Shown here: positions 1 through 7,356 of the stretch, one piece after another | Layout of the letters: every line of letters begins with the position of its first letter | How positions within the stretch are numbered: position 1 is the stretch's first letter | Source of the DNA: Streptomyces triculaminicus | GTDB taxonomy: Bacteria; Actinomycetota; Actinomycetes; Streptomycetales; Streptomycetaceae | Length of the DNA stretch: 64,000 nt | Assembly (NCBI RefSeq): GCF_017349075.1 | Contig: NZ_JAFMOF010000002.1 | Coordinates: forward strand, 1,426,001 to 1,490,000 | Reading direction: 5' to 3' | Made by a program: the position numbers and the translations under genes | The notes under the pieces: generated by a model | Told to the model about the DNA's origin: nothing | Databases searched by the model: none | Seen by the model: only the letters and a program-made list of their open reading frames with translations

Positions 1-151
1 GCTTGTCGATCGTTTCACCACGACCGTAGGCGACGGGCCGTACACGCACCTCTGCCCCGAGTCGGTACTCGCCTCGGCCCTTGGACCTAGGCTCGCAGGT
101 CACAGCGGTGGGGCGGCCGGGCCACGACCGACCGTGAGGCGTACGACCGGG
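1..151. other. window edge, no supported gene
   Basis: Short stretch between the window edge and the stop codon of the LysR-type protein. One frame is open, but it has no start or recognisable family signature inside the window. I see no hairpin or repeat worth naming. Confidence 0.4.
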
Positions 152-949
152 CTACGGACGCCGGCGGGGCTTGCCGCGCTTGGCGCCCTTGGGGCCGCCG
201 CCGGAACCGCCGCGCGCGCCCTTGCCGCCGCCCGCCTTGCCGGCTCCCTTGCCGGCCGTCCTGCCCGCCGCGGACTTGTCTCCCGCGGGCTTGCGGTCGG
301 GGCGCTTGCTCTTCGGCTGCGCGGGGGCCTGGGCGGAGGAACGGCCCCGGGTGCTGTTGACGGTCCGCCCGCGGACGATCCCGATGAAGTCCTCCACCAG
401 GTCGGTGGTCTTCTCCTCGGGCCAGGACAGGGCGACGCTCGACTGCGGAGTGTCCGTGATCGGCCGGTACGTGAGGTCCTTGCGGTGGTGCAGGCGGGCG
501 AGCGACTGCGGCACGACGAGCAGGCCCACCCCCGCCGCCACCAGCTCGATGGCGTCCGCCGTCGTGGCGGGGCGCTCGATGGCGGGCCGGCCCGGCGGGT
601 GCTCCCAGTCGAGGGTGTCGTCGAGCGGGTGGAAGACGACGTCGTCGGCCAGATCCGCCGCGGACACCTCCTCGACCGCCATGAAGAGGTGATCCTTCGG
701 GATCACGACCACGGTCGTCTCGGTGTAGAGGGGGATCGCGCTGAGAACCGTCCGGTCCACCGGCAGCCGTACGAGACCCGCGTCGGCACCGCCGTCGCGC
801 AGCAGGTCACCCGCCGCGGCGGCCGGCACCGAGACGAGGTCCAGCGGGATGTCGGGCAGCCGCTCGTTCCAGATCCGCACCCACTTCGTGGGCATCACTC
901 CCGGGACGTAGGCGAGCCGGAACGAAGGGTGTGTTTCCGAGCCTGTCAC
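152..949 (-). CDS. LysR substrate-binding-domain protein without HTH, basic tail
   Basis: 265 aa from a GTG start. The first ~195 residues read as the periplasmic-binding-like effector domain of LysR regulators (start FRLAYVPGVMPTKW; later TTADAIELVAAGVGLLVVPQ). The ~60-residue N-terminal winged helix of a normal LysR protein is absent. The last ~70 residues are a low-complexity tail rich in Lys, Gly, Arg and Ala, ending KRGKPRRRP, which could bind nucleic acid non-specifically. It is divergent from the DUF5997 gene, 59 bp away, a pairing I recall from other Streptomyces. Role unknown; a ligand-sensing partner of another regulator is an inference. The family call is firm. Confidence 0.8.
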   Translation of the reverse strand: MTGSETHPSFRLAYVPGVMPTKWVRIWNERLPDIPLDLVSVPAAAAGDLLRDGGADAGLVRLPVDRTVLSAIPLYTETTVVVIPKDHLFMAVEEVSAADLADDVVFHPLDDTLDWEHPPGRPAIERPATTADAIELVAAGVGLLVVPQSLARLHHRKDLTYRPITDTPQSSVALSWPEEKTTDLVEDFIGIVRGRTVNSTRGRSSAQAPAQPKSKRPDRKPAGDKSAAGRTAGKGAGKAGGGKGARGGSGGGPKGAKRGKPRRRP

Positions 950-1008
950 CCGCCCAGATTACCGGTCGTGGTCAGAGGTAGCGCACATGCTCGAATACCC
1001 TTGACCCC

Positions 1009-1404
1009 ATGACGTCGCACAAGACCACCCAGACGATGAAGCCCGCGACCGCGGCGAAGAAGCTGGGTGTGTACCTCCAAGCCACCCCCGCCGAGTTCCA
1101 GGAGGGGGTCCTCTCGCGCGACGAGCTCAACGCGCTGCAGGCCGATCCGCCCGAGTGGCTGCAGGAGCTGCGACGCAACGGCCCCCACCCCCGGCCCGTG
1201 GTCGCGGCGAAGCTGGGGGTCTCCATCGCCGGCCTCGCCCGCGGCGGTGTCACGGACGCCCTCACCACGGAGCAGATCGACGCGCTGAAGCAGGAGATGC
1301 CCGAGTGGCTGCGCCGGGAGCGCGCCACCCAGGCCGAGGTCCGCAAGGAAGCGGCGCGCATCAAGGAGAAGAAGGACGCGGAGCAGGCCGACCAGGCCTC
1401 CTGA
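1009..1404 (+). CDS. DUF5997 family protein
   Basis: 131 aa, cytosolic, no signal peptide. It matches the actinobacterial DUF5997 family: KPATAAKKLGVYLQATP near the N-terminus, a central PPEWLQELRRNGPHPRPVVA segment, a helical KLGVSIAGLARGGVTDALT region and a charged Lys/Glu tail. Function is unknown; the repeated PEWLxxxRR-like motifs suggest two related helical units. The ATG lies soon after the divergent LysR-like gene and has no clear Shine-Dalgarno, so a leaderless or weakly translated message is possible. Family assignment is from memory of the conserved pattern. Confidence 0.8.
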   Translation: MTSHKTTQTMKPATAAKKLGVYLQATPAEFQEGVLSRDELNALQADPPEWLQELRRNGPHPRPVVAAKLGVSIAGLARGGVTDALTTEQIDALKQEMPEWLRRERATQAEVRKEAARIKEKKDAEQADQAS

Positions 1405-1500
1405 AGCCGGTCGAACACGCCGGGTCACCGGCCGGCGCGCCCGGCCGGCGGCCCGTAGCCGGCGCCTAGGCGTCCCGGCTGGGGTACGGCTTCACCCTCG

Positions 1501-1899
1501 TCACGTTGTCGCTTCCCGTGCACGCCTCCAGCTCGCGGTAGGCGACGCAGACAGGACGCGCTTACGGGCACGCCGGTGAGCGGCAGCGGGGGAGCGGGGC
1601 GGTTCCGCCGCCCCCGCCCGGGCTTCGACGATCCGTTCCCGGGCCCGTAGCCACTCGGCCTCCTGCTGGCCGCTTCCGCACGCCCGCACGAAGGCGGTCA
1701 GCACGTCCGGACGCGGCATGGTCCTCCCGCTGAGGACGTCGGCGAGAGTGCTGCGCGGCAGCACGTCACCACGCTCCGCCGCCCGCTCCTCCAACTGCCG
1801 GTACGTCAGCCCCGAGCGTCTCTTGAGATGCCGCATGGCGGCGACGAACCCCTCGGCATCGGCAGCATGGTGAGGCTCCGGCTCCGCTGGCTCTCCCAT
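1501..1899 (-). CDS. small helix-turn-helix protein, possibly 3'-damaged
   Basis: 132 aa. Residues ~15-75 are an XRE-type HTH as found in many Streptomyces proteins: FVAAMRHLKRRSGLTYRQLE, then STLADVLSGRTMPRPDVLTAFVRACG. Such proteins usually continue into a membrane or sensory domain, but this one stops after a short basic tail. In another frame of the same strand, just past the junction, a plausible tail (YRELEACTGSDNVTRVKPYP) runs to a stop at 1466-1468, so a frameshift or deletion near 1560 is possible. An in-frame start at 1935 with a G-rich upstream stretch is an alternative. Confidence 0.6.
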   Translation of the reverse strand: MGEPAEPEPHHAADAEGFVAAMRHLKRRSGLTYRQLEERAAERGDVLPRSTLADVLSGRTMPRPDVLTAFVRACGSGQQEAEWLRARERIVEARAGAAEPPRSPAAAHRRARKRVLSASPTASWRRAREATT

Positions 1900-2346
1900 G
1901 GCCACATCGTCACCCCGCCGGATCCCCGCCACCATCCCCCTACGTGCTCACAGAAGCCCGGCGCCGGCCCGGAACGGCCCGCTCATCCCTCGCACGTCAC
2001 GCCAGGCCATCCGGTGACCGGCGCTCACAGGCGGCCCGGGCGCTGAATCGCACCACGGCACGCCCCTGTGCGCGCCTCCTGTTTTCGGCCAGTCCGCGCG
2101 CACACTTCAAGCTCCGGTGAGGGCGCCGCCGGAGCACGACAGTGGCGGAACATCCCGCTCCCAGCGCCCGACTCTCGCGAAAGCGCTTTCACCCGCCCAG
2201 CGCGCCCCCAGCCCGCGAGGACCTCCCCTCGTGCCGACGCACAAGGCCCTCCGGGTCGTGGAGCCCGCGTGGCGAACTCCTTCGGTCACACACCCCCGGT
2301 TCGCCCGCCCGCCCTCAGCGGGGACGGGCCGAGAGGAGAACCCGTC
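1900..2346. promoter_or_regulatory. divergent intergenic region
   Basis: About 450 bp between the HTH gene on the minus strand and the secreted GGxGND protein on the plus strand. It should carry both promoters. No convincing small gene or strong hairpin is visible; open frames here look like composition effects. The right edge carries the ribosome site AGAGGAGAA before the ATG at 2347. Confidence 0.4.
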
Positions 2347-2700
2347 ATGCACGCGATCCCCCTGCGCCGTGGCCTGGCCTGGCTGGCCGCCGTGTCGCTC
2401 ATGTCCCTCGGCGTGGTCAGCCTGACGGCCACCAGCGCCGACGGCGGCAGCATCCACGGCGGCGACGGCGCCGACGAACTGACCGTCACCACCTGCAACG
2501 CCAGCACGGTCGCCGGCGAGGACGGCAACGACACCATCGACGTCACCGACGCCAACGCCTGCGTGGTCTCCGGCGGGGCCGGCAACGACAACATCCACGA
2601 AGGCGCCGAAGCCACCGGCACCGTGGACGGCGGCCCGGGCAACGACATGTGCCAGGAGGACATCCCCTTCCTCGGCACCGAGAGCAACTGCGAAAGCTGA
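2347..2700 (+). CDS. secreted protein with GGxGND (RTX-like) repeats
   Basis: 117 aa. An N-terminal signal peptide (RRGLAWLAAVSLMSLGVVSL, then AxSA-type region) is followed by ~75 residues containing degenerate nonapeptide-like repeats of haemolysin-type calcium-binding proteins: IHGGDGADELT, VAGEDGNDTIDV, VSGGAGNDNIHE, VDGGPGNDMCQE. Four cysteines suggest disulfides in the exported form. The ATG was chosen because AGAGGAGAA lies directly upstream and the signal peptide follows. The protein is much shorter than RTX toxins and lacks any enzymatic domain; a cell-surface calcium-binding protein is the most that can be said. Confidence 0.75.
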   Translation: MHAIPLRRGLAWLAAVSLMSLGVVSLTATSADGGSIHGGDGADELTVTTCNASTVAGEDGNDTIDVTDANACVVSGGAGNDNIHEGAEATGTVDGGPGNDMCQEDIPFLGTESNCES

Positions 2701-2712
2701 TCCCTCCGTCCA

Positions 2713-2762
2713 GGGCCCGGTGGCTTCTTCTCCGTCTCACGGCGGGGCGGGCCACCGGGCCC
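2713..2762. terminator. bidirectional terminator hairpin
   Basis: Perfect 12-bp stem GGGCCCGGTGGC (2713-2724) with its complement (2751-2762), 26-nt loop, followed by TTT on the plus strand. It lies between the convergent ends of the secreted protein gene and the YczE-like gene. Confidence 0.7.
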
Positions 2763-2768
2763 CTTTGC

Positions 2769-3497
2769 CTACCGTCCGCCGGGCCCCTCGACGGCGGTGC
2801 TCCGGTAGGCGAACCGAGGGAGGAAGGCCTGGGTGACCGGGCCGACCGCGGCCGCGTACAGCACCGTTCCGACGCCCACCGTCCCCCCGAGCAGCCAGCC
2901 GATGGTGAGCACGGTGATCTCGATCAGCGTACGGACGAACCGGATGGAGCGGCCGGTACCGGCGGCCGCACCCGTCATCAGCCCGTCGCGGGGCCCGGGG
3001 CCGAGGCGGGCGCCGATGTAGACGGCGCCGGCCAGCCCGTTGAGGAGGACACCGCCGACGAGGAGGCCCACCCGCGCGGGCAGGTCCAGGTGCGCGGGAA
3101 CGAGCGCAAGCCCGAGATCCGACGAGCACGACAGGACGACGACGTTGGCGACGGTGCCGAACCGGGGCCGTTGCCGGAGCGGAATCCAGAGCAGGAGCAC
3201 CGCGGCACCGAAGGCGGCGTTGACCGTGCCGAAGCTCAGGGACGTGTACCGCGTCACCCCCTCGTACAGCACGCTCCAGGGACTGACGCCCAGCGCGGCC
3301 CGGATCATGACCGCGAGGCTGAACCCGTAGAGGGCGAGACCGGCGAACAACTGGGGTACGCGCCGGAGCGGATGCTCGCCGAGGGGGAGGTAGGAGAGGG
3401 GCGGCGGGGACGGGCGCCCCACGGGCGGGGACGTAGGCCGTCTCCCCGGGAAGTGCCGCCGCCGGCGCTCGTCATCAACTGTGATCTTCTGCTGCAT
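2769..3497 (-). CDS. YczE/YitT-family integral membrane protein
   Basis: 242 aa with about five to six hydrophobic segments after a ~45-residue Pro/Arg-rich cytosolic N-terminus. It matches the YczE family: FAGLALYGFSLAVMIRAALG, SPWSVLYEGVTRY, then a Gly-rich GARLGPGPRDGLM loop conserved in the family. Transported substrate unknown. It is divergent from the MocR-type regulator; YczE-like genes next to MocR genes are a known arrangement, so this is the likely target of that regulator. The promoter region between them holds three copies of GGCCAAT. The annotated start may be upstream of the true one because the N-terminus is poorly conserved-looking. Confidence 0.8.
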   Translation of the reverse strand: MQQKITVDDERRRRHFPGRRPTSPPVGRPSPPPLSYLPLGEHPLRRVPQLFAGLALYGFSLAVMIRAALGVSPWSVLYEGVTRYTSLSFGTVNAAFGAAVLLLWIPLRQRPRFGTVANVVVLSCSSDLGLALVPAHLDLPARVGLLVGGVLLNGLAGAVYIGARLGPGPRDGLMTGAAAGTGRSIRFVRTLIEITVLTIGWLLGGTVGVGTVLYAAAVGPVTQAFLPRFAYRSTAVEGPGGR

Positions 3498-3532
3498 TCC
3501 GACCCGTCTCTGTGCGCTGATCCGCCCTCACG

Positions 3533-3584
3533 GGCCAATGGCGGCGAGTCTGTACAGTGATTGGCCTGGAAAACATGGCCAATC
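3533..3584. promoter_or_regulatory. three GGCCAAT boxes between yczE-like and mocR-like genes
   Basis: GGCCAAT occurs at 3533-3539 and 3577-3583 in direct orientation and as ATTGGCC at 3560-3566. The second and third form a perfect inverted repeat with 8-bp arms (GATTGGCC, 3559-3566; GGCCAATC, 3577-3584) and a 10-nt spacer. MocR proteins commonly bind repeats in their own divergent promoters, so this is the probable operator. A TACAGT at 3552-3557 could be the -10 element of the mocR-like promoter. Confidence 0.55.
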
Positions 3585-3601
3585 TCGGGAAAGTGGTGGG
3601 A

Positions 3602-5089
3602 ATGGACGCGGTGGACCCGCTGCGGCGCGGGGACAGGACCGGCCGCTCCGACCGGACGCTGGGGAGCCGGCAACTGGCCGCCATGCTGCCCGACCCGACG
3701 GGCATGAGGCCGGCCTTCCGCCACCTGGCCCGCCAGATCGGCGATCTGATCCTCGACGGACGCATCGCACTGCACGTACGCCTCCCCGCCGAGCGGGAAC
3801 TGGCGGCCGCCCTGAACACCAGCAGGGCCACCGTCACCGCCGTGTACGACCTGCTGCGCGAGAACGGCTACGCCTACAGCCGCCAGGGCTCCGGCACCTG
3901 GACGGCCATGCCGGAAGGCCGCACACCCCGTCGCATCGCGCGGTTCCTCGAAACCCCCGACGCCGCCATCGACCTGGCCAGGGCCGCCCCCGGCCTGCCG
4001 GAGCACGTACTCGCCGACGCGCTCGTCCACATCGCCCCCCACCTGGCCCGGCACGCGGACACCCCCGGCTATCACCCCTACGGCCTCCCGGACCTGCGGG
4101 CCGCCATCGCCGAACGCTTCACCCGGCGGGGCCTGGCCACCGTGCCCGAACAGATCCTGGTGACCGCCGGCGCCCAGCACGCGCTCACGCTGACCGTGGG
4201 ACTGCTGTGCGGACCGGGTGACCGGGTCATGGCCGAGAACCCCTCGTACCCCAACGCCCTGGAGGCGCTGCGCCGCGCCCGGCTCCGCCCCGTGTCCGTC
4301 CCGGTGACCGACACCGGCTGGGACATCGAGGTCGTCGAGTCGACGCTGAGCCAGGTCGTCCCCCAACTGGCCTACCTGATACCCGACTTCCACAACCCGA
4401 CCGGCTGCCTCATGCCCGGCCACGACCGCGAGCGCGTCCTGCGCGCCGCCGAACGCACCGGCACCTGGCTGGTCATCGACGAGACGCTGACCGACCTCGC
4501 CCTCGACGTGCCCGCCCCGCAGCCCTTCGCCTCCCACGCCGGGCCCGGCGGCAACGGCCAGATCGTCACGATCGGCTCGATGAGCAAGACCCACTGGGCC
4601 GGCCTGCGCATCGGCTGGCTGCGTGCCCCTTCGCAGGTGGTGACCGAGCTCGCCGGCCAGCGCATGGCCAACGACATGGGCGGCTCGGTGGTCGACCAGC
4701 TGCTGGCCCTGCACCTGCTGACCCGGGCCGAGGAGCTGCTGCCCACCCGCCTGGAACAGCTGCGCACGCGGCGGGCCGCCCTGAGCGAAGCCCTGGCCGA
4801 GCACATGCCGCGGTGGACCTGGCGCACGCCGGCCGGCGGGCTGTCCCTGTGGGTCGACCTCGGCGAACCCATCGCCTCGCCGCTGGCCGAGCAGGCGCGG
4901 GAGTGCGGGGTGCGCATCGAGGGCGGCGGCTACTTCGGCGCCTACCCCGGCATCTTCGAACAGCGCATGCGCATCCCCTACACCGCCACCCCCGACGCCC
5001 TGCGCGAGGCCGTGCAGCGCATGGCCGCCGCGCTCGCCGACGGCCTGCCGCCCGCACCCGCCGCCCGGCGACCGCGCTGGATCGCCTGA
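3602..5089 (+). CDS. MocR-type transcriptional regulator (GntR HTH + aminotransferase fold)
   Basis: 495 aa. Residues ~35-110 are a GntR winged helix (HLARQIGDLILDGRIA, LPAERELAAALNTSRATVTA). The remaining ~370 residues are a fold-type I aminotransferase domain: YGLPDLRAAIAERFTRRG, IPDFHNPTGCLMP, and the PLP lysine in IGSMSKTHWAGLRIGW. Such proteins use PLP or an amino-acid adduct as effector rather than as catalysts. The start was chosen at the ATG preceded by GGGAAAGTGGTGGGA. Divergent from the YczE-like membrane protein, which it probably controls through the GGCCAAT boxes that precede it. Confidence 0.9.
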   Translation: MDAVDPLRRGDRTGRSDRTLGSRQLAAMLPDPTGMRPAFRHLARQIGDLILDGRIALHVRLPAERELAAALNTSRATVTAVYDLLRENGYAYSRQGSGTWTAMPEGRTPRRIARFLETPDAAIDLARAAPGLPEHVLADALVHIAPHLARHADTPGYHPYGLPDLRAAIAERFTRRGLATVPEQILVTAGAQHALTLTVGLLCGPGDRVMAENPSYPNALEALRRARLRPVSVPVTDTGWDIEVVESTLSQVVPQLAYLIPDFHNPTGCLMPGHDRERVLRAAERTGTWLVIDETLTDLALDVPAPQPFASHAGPGGNGQIVTIGSMSKTHWAGLRIGWLRAPSQVVTELAGQRMANDMGGSVVDQLLALHLLTRAEELLPTRLEQLRTRRAALSEALAEHMPRWTWRTPAGGLSLWVDLGEPIASPLAEQARECGVRIEGGGYFGAYPGIFEQRMRIPYTATPDALREAVQRMAAALADGLPPAPAARRPRWIA

Positions 5090-5183
5090 GAGCGACCTGT
5101 CGCCGCACCCCGGCCATAGGGGCCGTTGGGTGTGGGGGAGGGGCGGGTCCGCGGTCTCGCGCAGCTGCCGGAGAATGGTCGTC

Positions 5184-6269
5184 ATGAACGACAAGGCCCT
5201 GGCCACCGCCGCCATCGAACGCGTCGCCGGACACCGGCGCCGGTTCGACGCCCGTTTCGAGGCGTACTTCGACGCGCTGGCGGACGACCTCGGCGCTCCA
5301 CCGTTCAGCCGCTTCACCCCCCGCTGCCTGGAACTCCTGCGGGACCTCTCCCTGCGGGGCGGGAAGCGGCTGCGGGTCGCGCTGATGTACGAGGCGGCCC
5401 GGCTGGTGACGACGGAGGACGTCCCCGGGCTGGAGGAAGCCGCGCTGAGCCTCGAACTGCTCCAGACGCACGGGCTCGTCCACGACGACATCATCGACGA
5501 CGCGCCCGTGCGGCGCGGCGGGGCGTCGACGTACTACGCCTACCTCCAGGAGTTCCCGGACCGTGACCGGACGGCCCTCGGCCTCGCCGTGCTGGCCGGG
5601 GACCTCGCCGCCTTCCTGTCCCTGCGGGTGCTGCTGGAGGCGAAGGCCCCCGCCGAGCTGCGGCAGGCTCTGCTCGAGGTGCAGACACGGGCCGCGACGG
5701 ACACGGTCGTCGGTCAGGTCGTCGACCTGGAACGCGACTTCGAACCCCTGCCCGGCGAGGATCTGCTGCACACGGTCACCGAATACAAGAGCACGCGGTA
5801 CTCGATCCTCGCGCCCCTGCGCCTGGGGCTGCTGGCCGCCGGCGAGGACCTGGCCCGCCACGACGAGCCGTTGCGCCGGTACGCGATACCGGTCGGCGTT
5901 CTCGGGCAGATGCGCGACGACTACCTCGACCTCTTCGGCGACGAGAGCGTCGTCGGCAAGCCGTCGGGCTCCGACATCCGCGCCGGCCGCCGCAGCTACG
6001 CCGTGAGCGCGGTCCTGGCCGCGACCACCGGGCCGGAACGGGCCGTGGTGGAGCGCGCCCTGGGCGACCCCGACTGCGCGCCGGAGACCGTCGACCGGAT
6101 CCGGGACATCGCCCGCCGGCGGGGCGTCGAGGACAGGCTGCGCTCGGCCATGCGCCACCACGCCGAAGCGGCCTCGGCCGCGGCGGCCGAATGGCGGCCG
6201 TTCTGGCGCGAGGAGGCCGTGGCCTTCTTCGAACACCTGCCCCTGTGGGGCATGGAACGGACGCTCTGA
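5184..6269 (+). CDS. polyprenyl diphosphate synthase
   Basis: 361 aa, trans-isoprenyl diphosphate synthase. The first aspartate-rich motif is HDDIIDDAPVRRGG and the second GQMRDDYLDLFGD; GGKRLRVAL binds the homoallylic diphosphate. Residues ahead of the first motif are THGLVH, with Gly and His in place of the aromatic residues that stop short chains, so a C20 or longer product is plausible but not provable here. The ATG at 5184 fits the CCGGAGA upstream better than the in-frame ATG at 5175. A terminator follows. No terpene cyclase is adjacent; the P450-ferredoxin pair 1 kb downstream on the other strand may act on the product. Confidence 0.9.
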   Translation: MNDKALATAAIERVAGHRRRFDARFEAYFDALADDLGAPPFSRFTPRCLELLRDLSLRGGKRLRVALMYEAARLVTTEDVPGLEEAALSLELLQTHGLVHDDIIDDAPVRRGGASTYYAYLQEFPDRDRTALGLAVLAGDLAAFLSLRVLLEAKAPAELRQALLEVQTRAATDTVVGQVVDLERDFEPLPGEDLLHTVTEYKSTRYSILAPLRLGLLAAGEDLARHDEPLRRYAIPVGVLGQMRDDYLDLFGDESVVGKPSGSDIRAGRRSYAVSAVLAATTGPERAVVERALGDPDCAPETVDRIRDIARRRGVEDRLRSAMRHHAEAASAAAAEWRPFWREEAVAFFEHLPLWGMERTL

Positions 6270-6393
6270 CCGGCGCGCCCCGACGGCCCGACGGATATTC
6301 TCCGCAAGCCGGAAAATCCCCTCCGAGGATCAGGGGATCACGGGTCCAGGGTGCGGTTTTTCCGTTTTCGCATCCCCGCAGGGAGTGTGAAAA

Positions 6394-6421
6394 GGGCGAC
6401 CACCGGTCTCGGTAGTCGCCC
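6394..6421. terminator. terminator hairpin
   Basis: Stem GGGCGACCAC (6394-6403) with GTAGTCGCCC (6412-6421), one mismatch, 8-nt loop, preceded by AAAA on the plus strand (U-tract for minus-strand transcripts). Lies between the convergent polyprenyl synthase and the next minus-strand gene. Just beyond it, the palindrome CAGGGCCCTG occurs twice (6451-6460, 6465-6474). Confidence 0.7.
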
Positions 6422-6507
6422 CTGCGGCGTCGTGCGCGGGCCCCTGAGTTCAGGGCCCTGTGGTCAGGGCCCTGCGTTCCGAGGGCCCCGCGGGATTGCC
6501 CAGGCCC

Positions 6508-6924
6508 TTACGCGATGCCGTCCGTGGCCGGCTTGCCCGCCTTGGCGCGGCGCTTGCGGCCCTGCTGCGGAACGGCCTGCGCCTCGCGCGCGACGGCGAT
6601 GAAGGGCGCGAGCGCCTCGAAGTACTTCTCCAGGGATTCCTTGCCGAGATCGACTTCCCGCCGCTCGTGGGTCAGGCAGGGACGGGTGGCGATCTGCTGG
6701 CTGCCGTCCTCGAGCTCCTCCCCGGTCTCGTACTCCTCGGTGCTCATTACCGGCACCAGAATCTCGACGGTGAACACACCGTCGGTGACTTCGGGATTCA
6801 GGTCATCATGGCGCATTTTCCGCCAATACGTTGTGATTTCCTGCTCGCCCAGTGGAACGAGAACCGGCTCTACGCCCGGCTCGTCCTTTACCGATTCGTC
6901 AACCTGCTCAAACTTGACAGCCAT
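6508..6924 (-). CDS. hypothetical protein with Lsr2-like C-terminal half
   Basis: 138 aa, acidic N-terminal half and basic C-terminus (GRKRRAKAGKPA). Residues ~90-115 (REVDLGKESLEKYFEALAPF) resemble the EIDL-x-KNAxKLRDALAPF segment of the Lsr2 dimerisation domain, and the basic tail fits DNA binding. There is no recognisable C-terminal AT-hook RGR domain, so it is at most a diverged relative. AAAGGAAT precedes the ATG. The region upstream (6925-7010) is noticeably AT-richer than its surroundings. Reality of the gene is likely; function is inference. Confidence 0.55.
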   Translation of the reverse strand: MAVKFEQVDESVKDEPGVEPVLVPLGEQEITTYWRKMRHDDLNPEVTDGVFTVEILVPVMSTEEYETGEELEDGSQQIATRPCLTHERREVDLGKESLEKYFEALAPFIAVAREAQAVPQQGRKRRAKAGKPATDGIA

Positions 6925-7134
6925 TGGACGTATTCCTTTCGTGATGGCGAGTCAAACGATATAAGAAACACGCCTGTTGAGCCAATTCGCACAACGACAC
7001 GACTCAATGGGGTGACGAGCATTCGCGAGAGGCCCCGGAGGGCCCCGGGCGCGGCGCGCGGAGCCGGTGCCGGGGGCCCTGCGGAACGGATGAACCGATG
7101 AACCGGAAGGCCGCCACACCCTTCCGCTCACGGG

Positions 7135-7356
7135 TCAGTCGCGGGGGCCGAGCACCCGCCCGTCCTCGGTCACGGTGACGGCCCCCGCCGGGCAGGAGTC
7201 GGCGGCGTCGAGCAGCGCCTCATCCGGAGCGGTCTCCTCGGACAGCGGGCGGGACCGTTCGCCGTCGAGCGCGAACGCCGAGGGAGCCAGGGCCGTACAG
7301 ATTCCCGAGCCCATGCACCGCGAACGGTCCACCGCCACACGCCAGGCCACGCTCAC
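7135..7356 (-). CDS. [3Fe-4S]-type ferredoxin, P450 redox partner
   Basis: 73 aa from a GTG overlapping the P450 stop by 4 nt (GTGA). Small ferredoxin of the kind that feeds Streptomyces P450s: cluster ligands in RCMGSGICTALAP (Cys-x5-Cys, third ligand position occupied by Gly, as in 3Fe-4S types) and CPAGAV near the C-terminus. An upstream in-frame ATG at 7407 would overlap the P450 gene by 55 nt and is less likely. Translational coupling to the P450 makes it the probable electron donor. Confidence 0.88.
   Translation of the reverse strand: MSVAWRVAVDRSRCMGSGICTALAPSAFALDGERSRPLSEETAPDEALLDAADSCPAGAVTVTEDGRVLGPRD

Noticed and set aside
2142..3560. 472-aa open frame across the secreted-protein gene, terminator and yczE-like gene
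   Set aside because: Arg/His-rich composition, crosses a terminator and two genes with real signatures.
3305..5494. 729-aa open frame opposite the MocR-type gene
   Set aside because: Low-complexity Gly/Gln/Val-rich translation typical of antisense GC frames; the MocR protein on the other strand is unambiguous.
6451..6474. Two CAGGGCCCTG palindromes as an operator
   Set aside because: Short GC palindromes are frequent at this base composition and the position is between convergent 3' ends.
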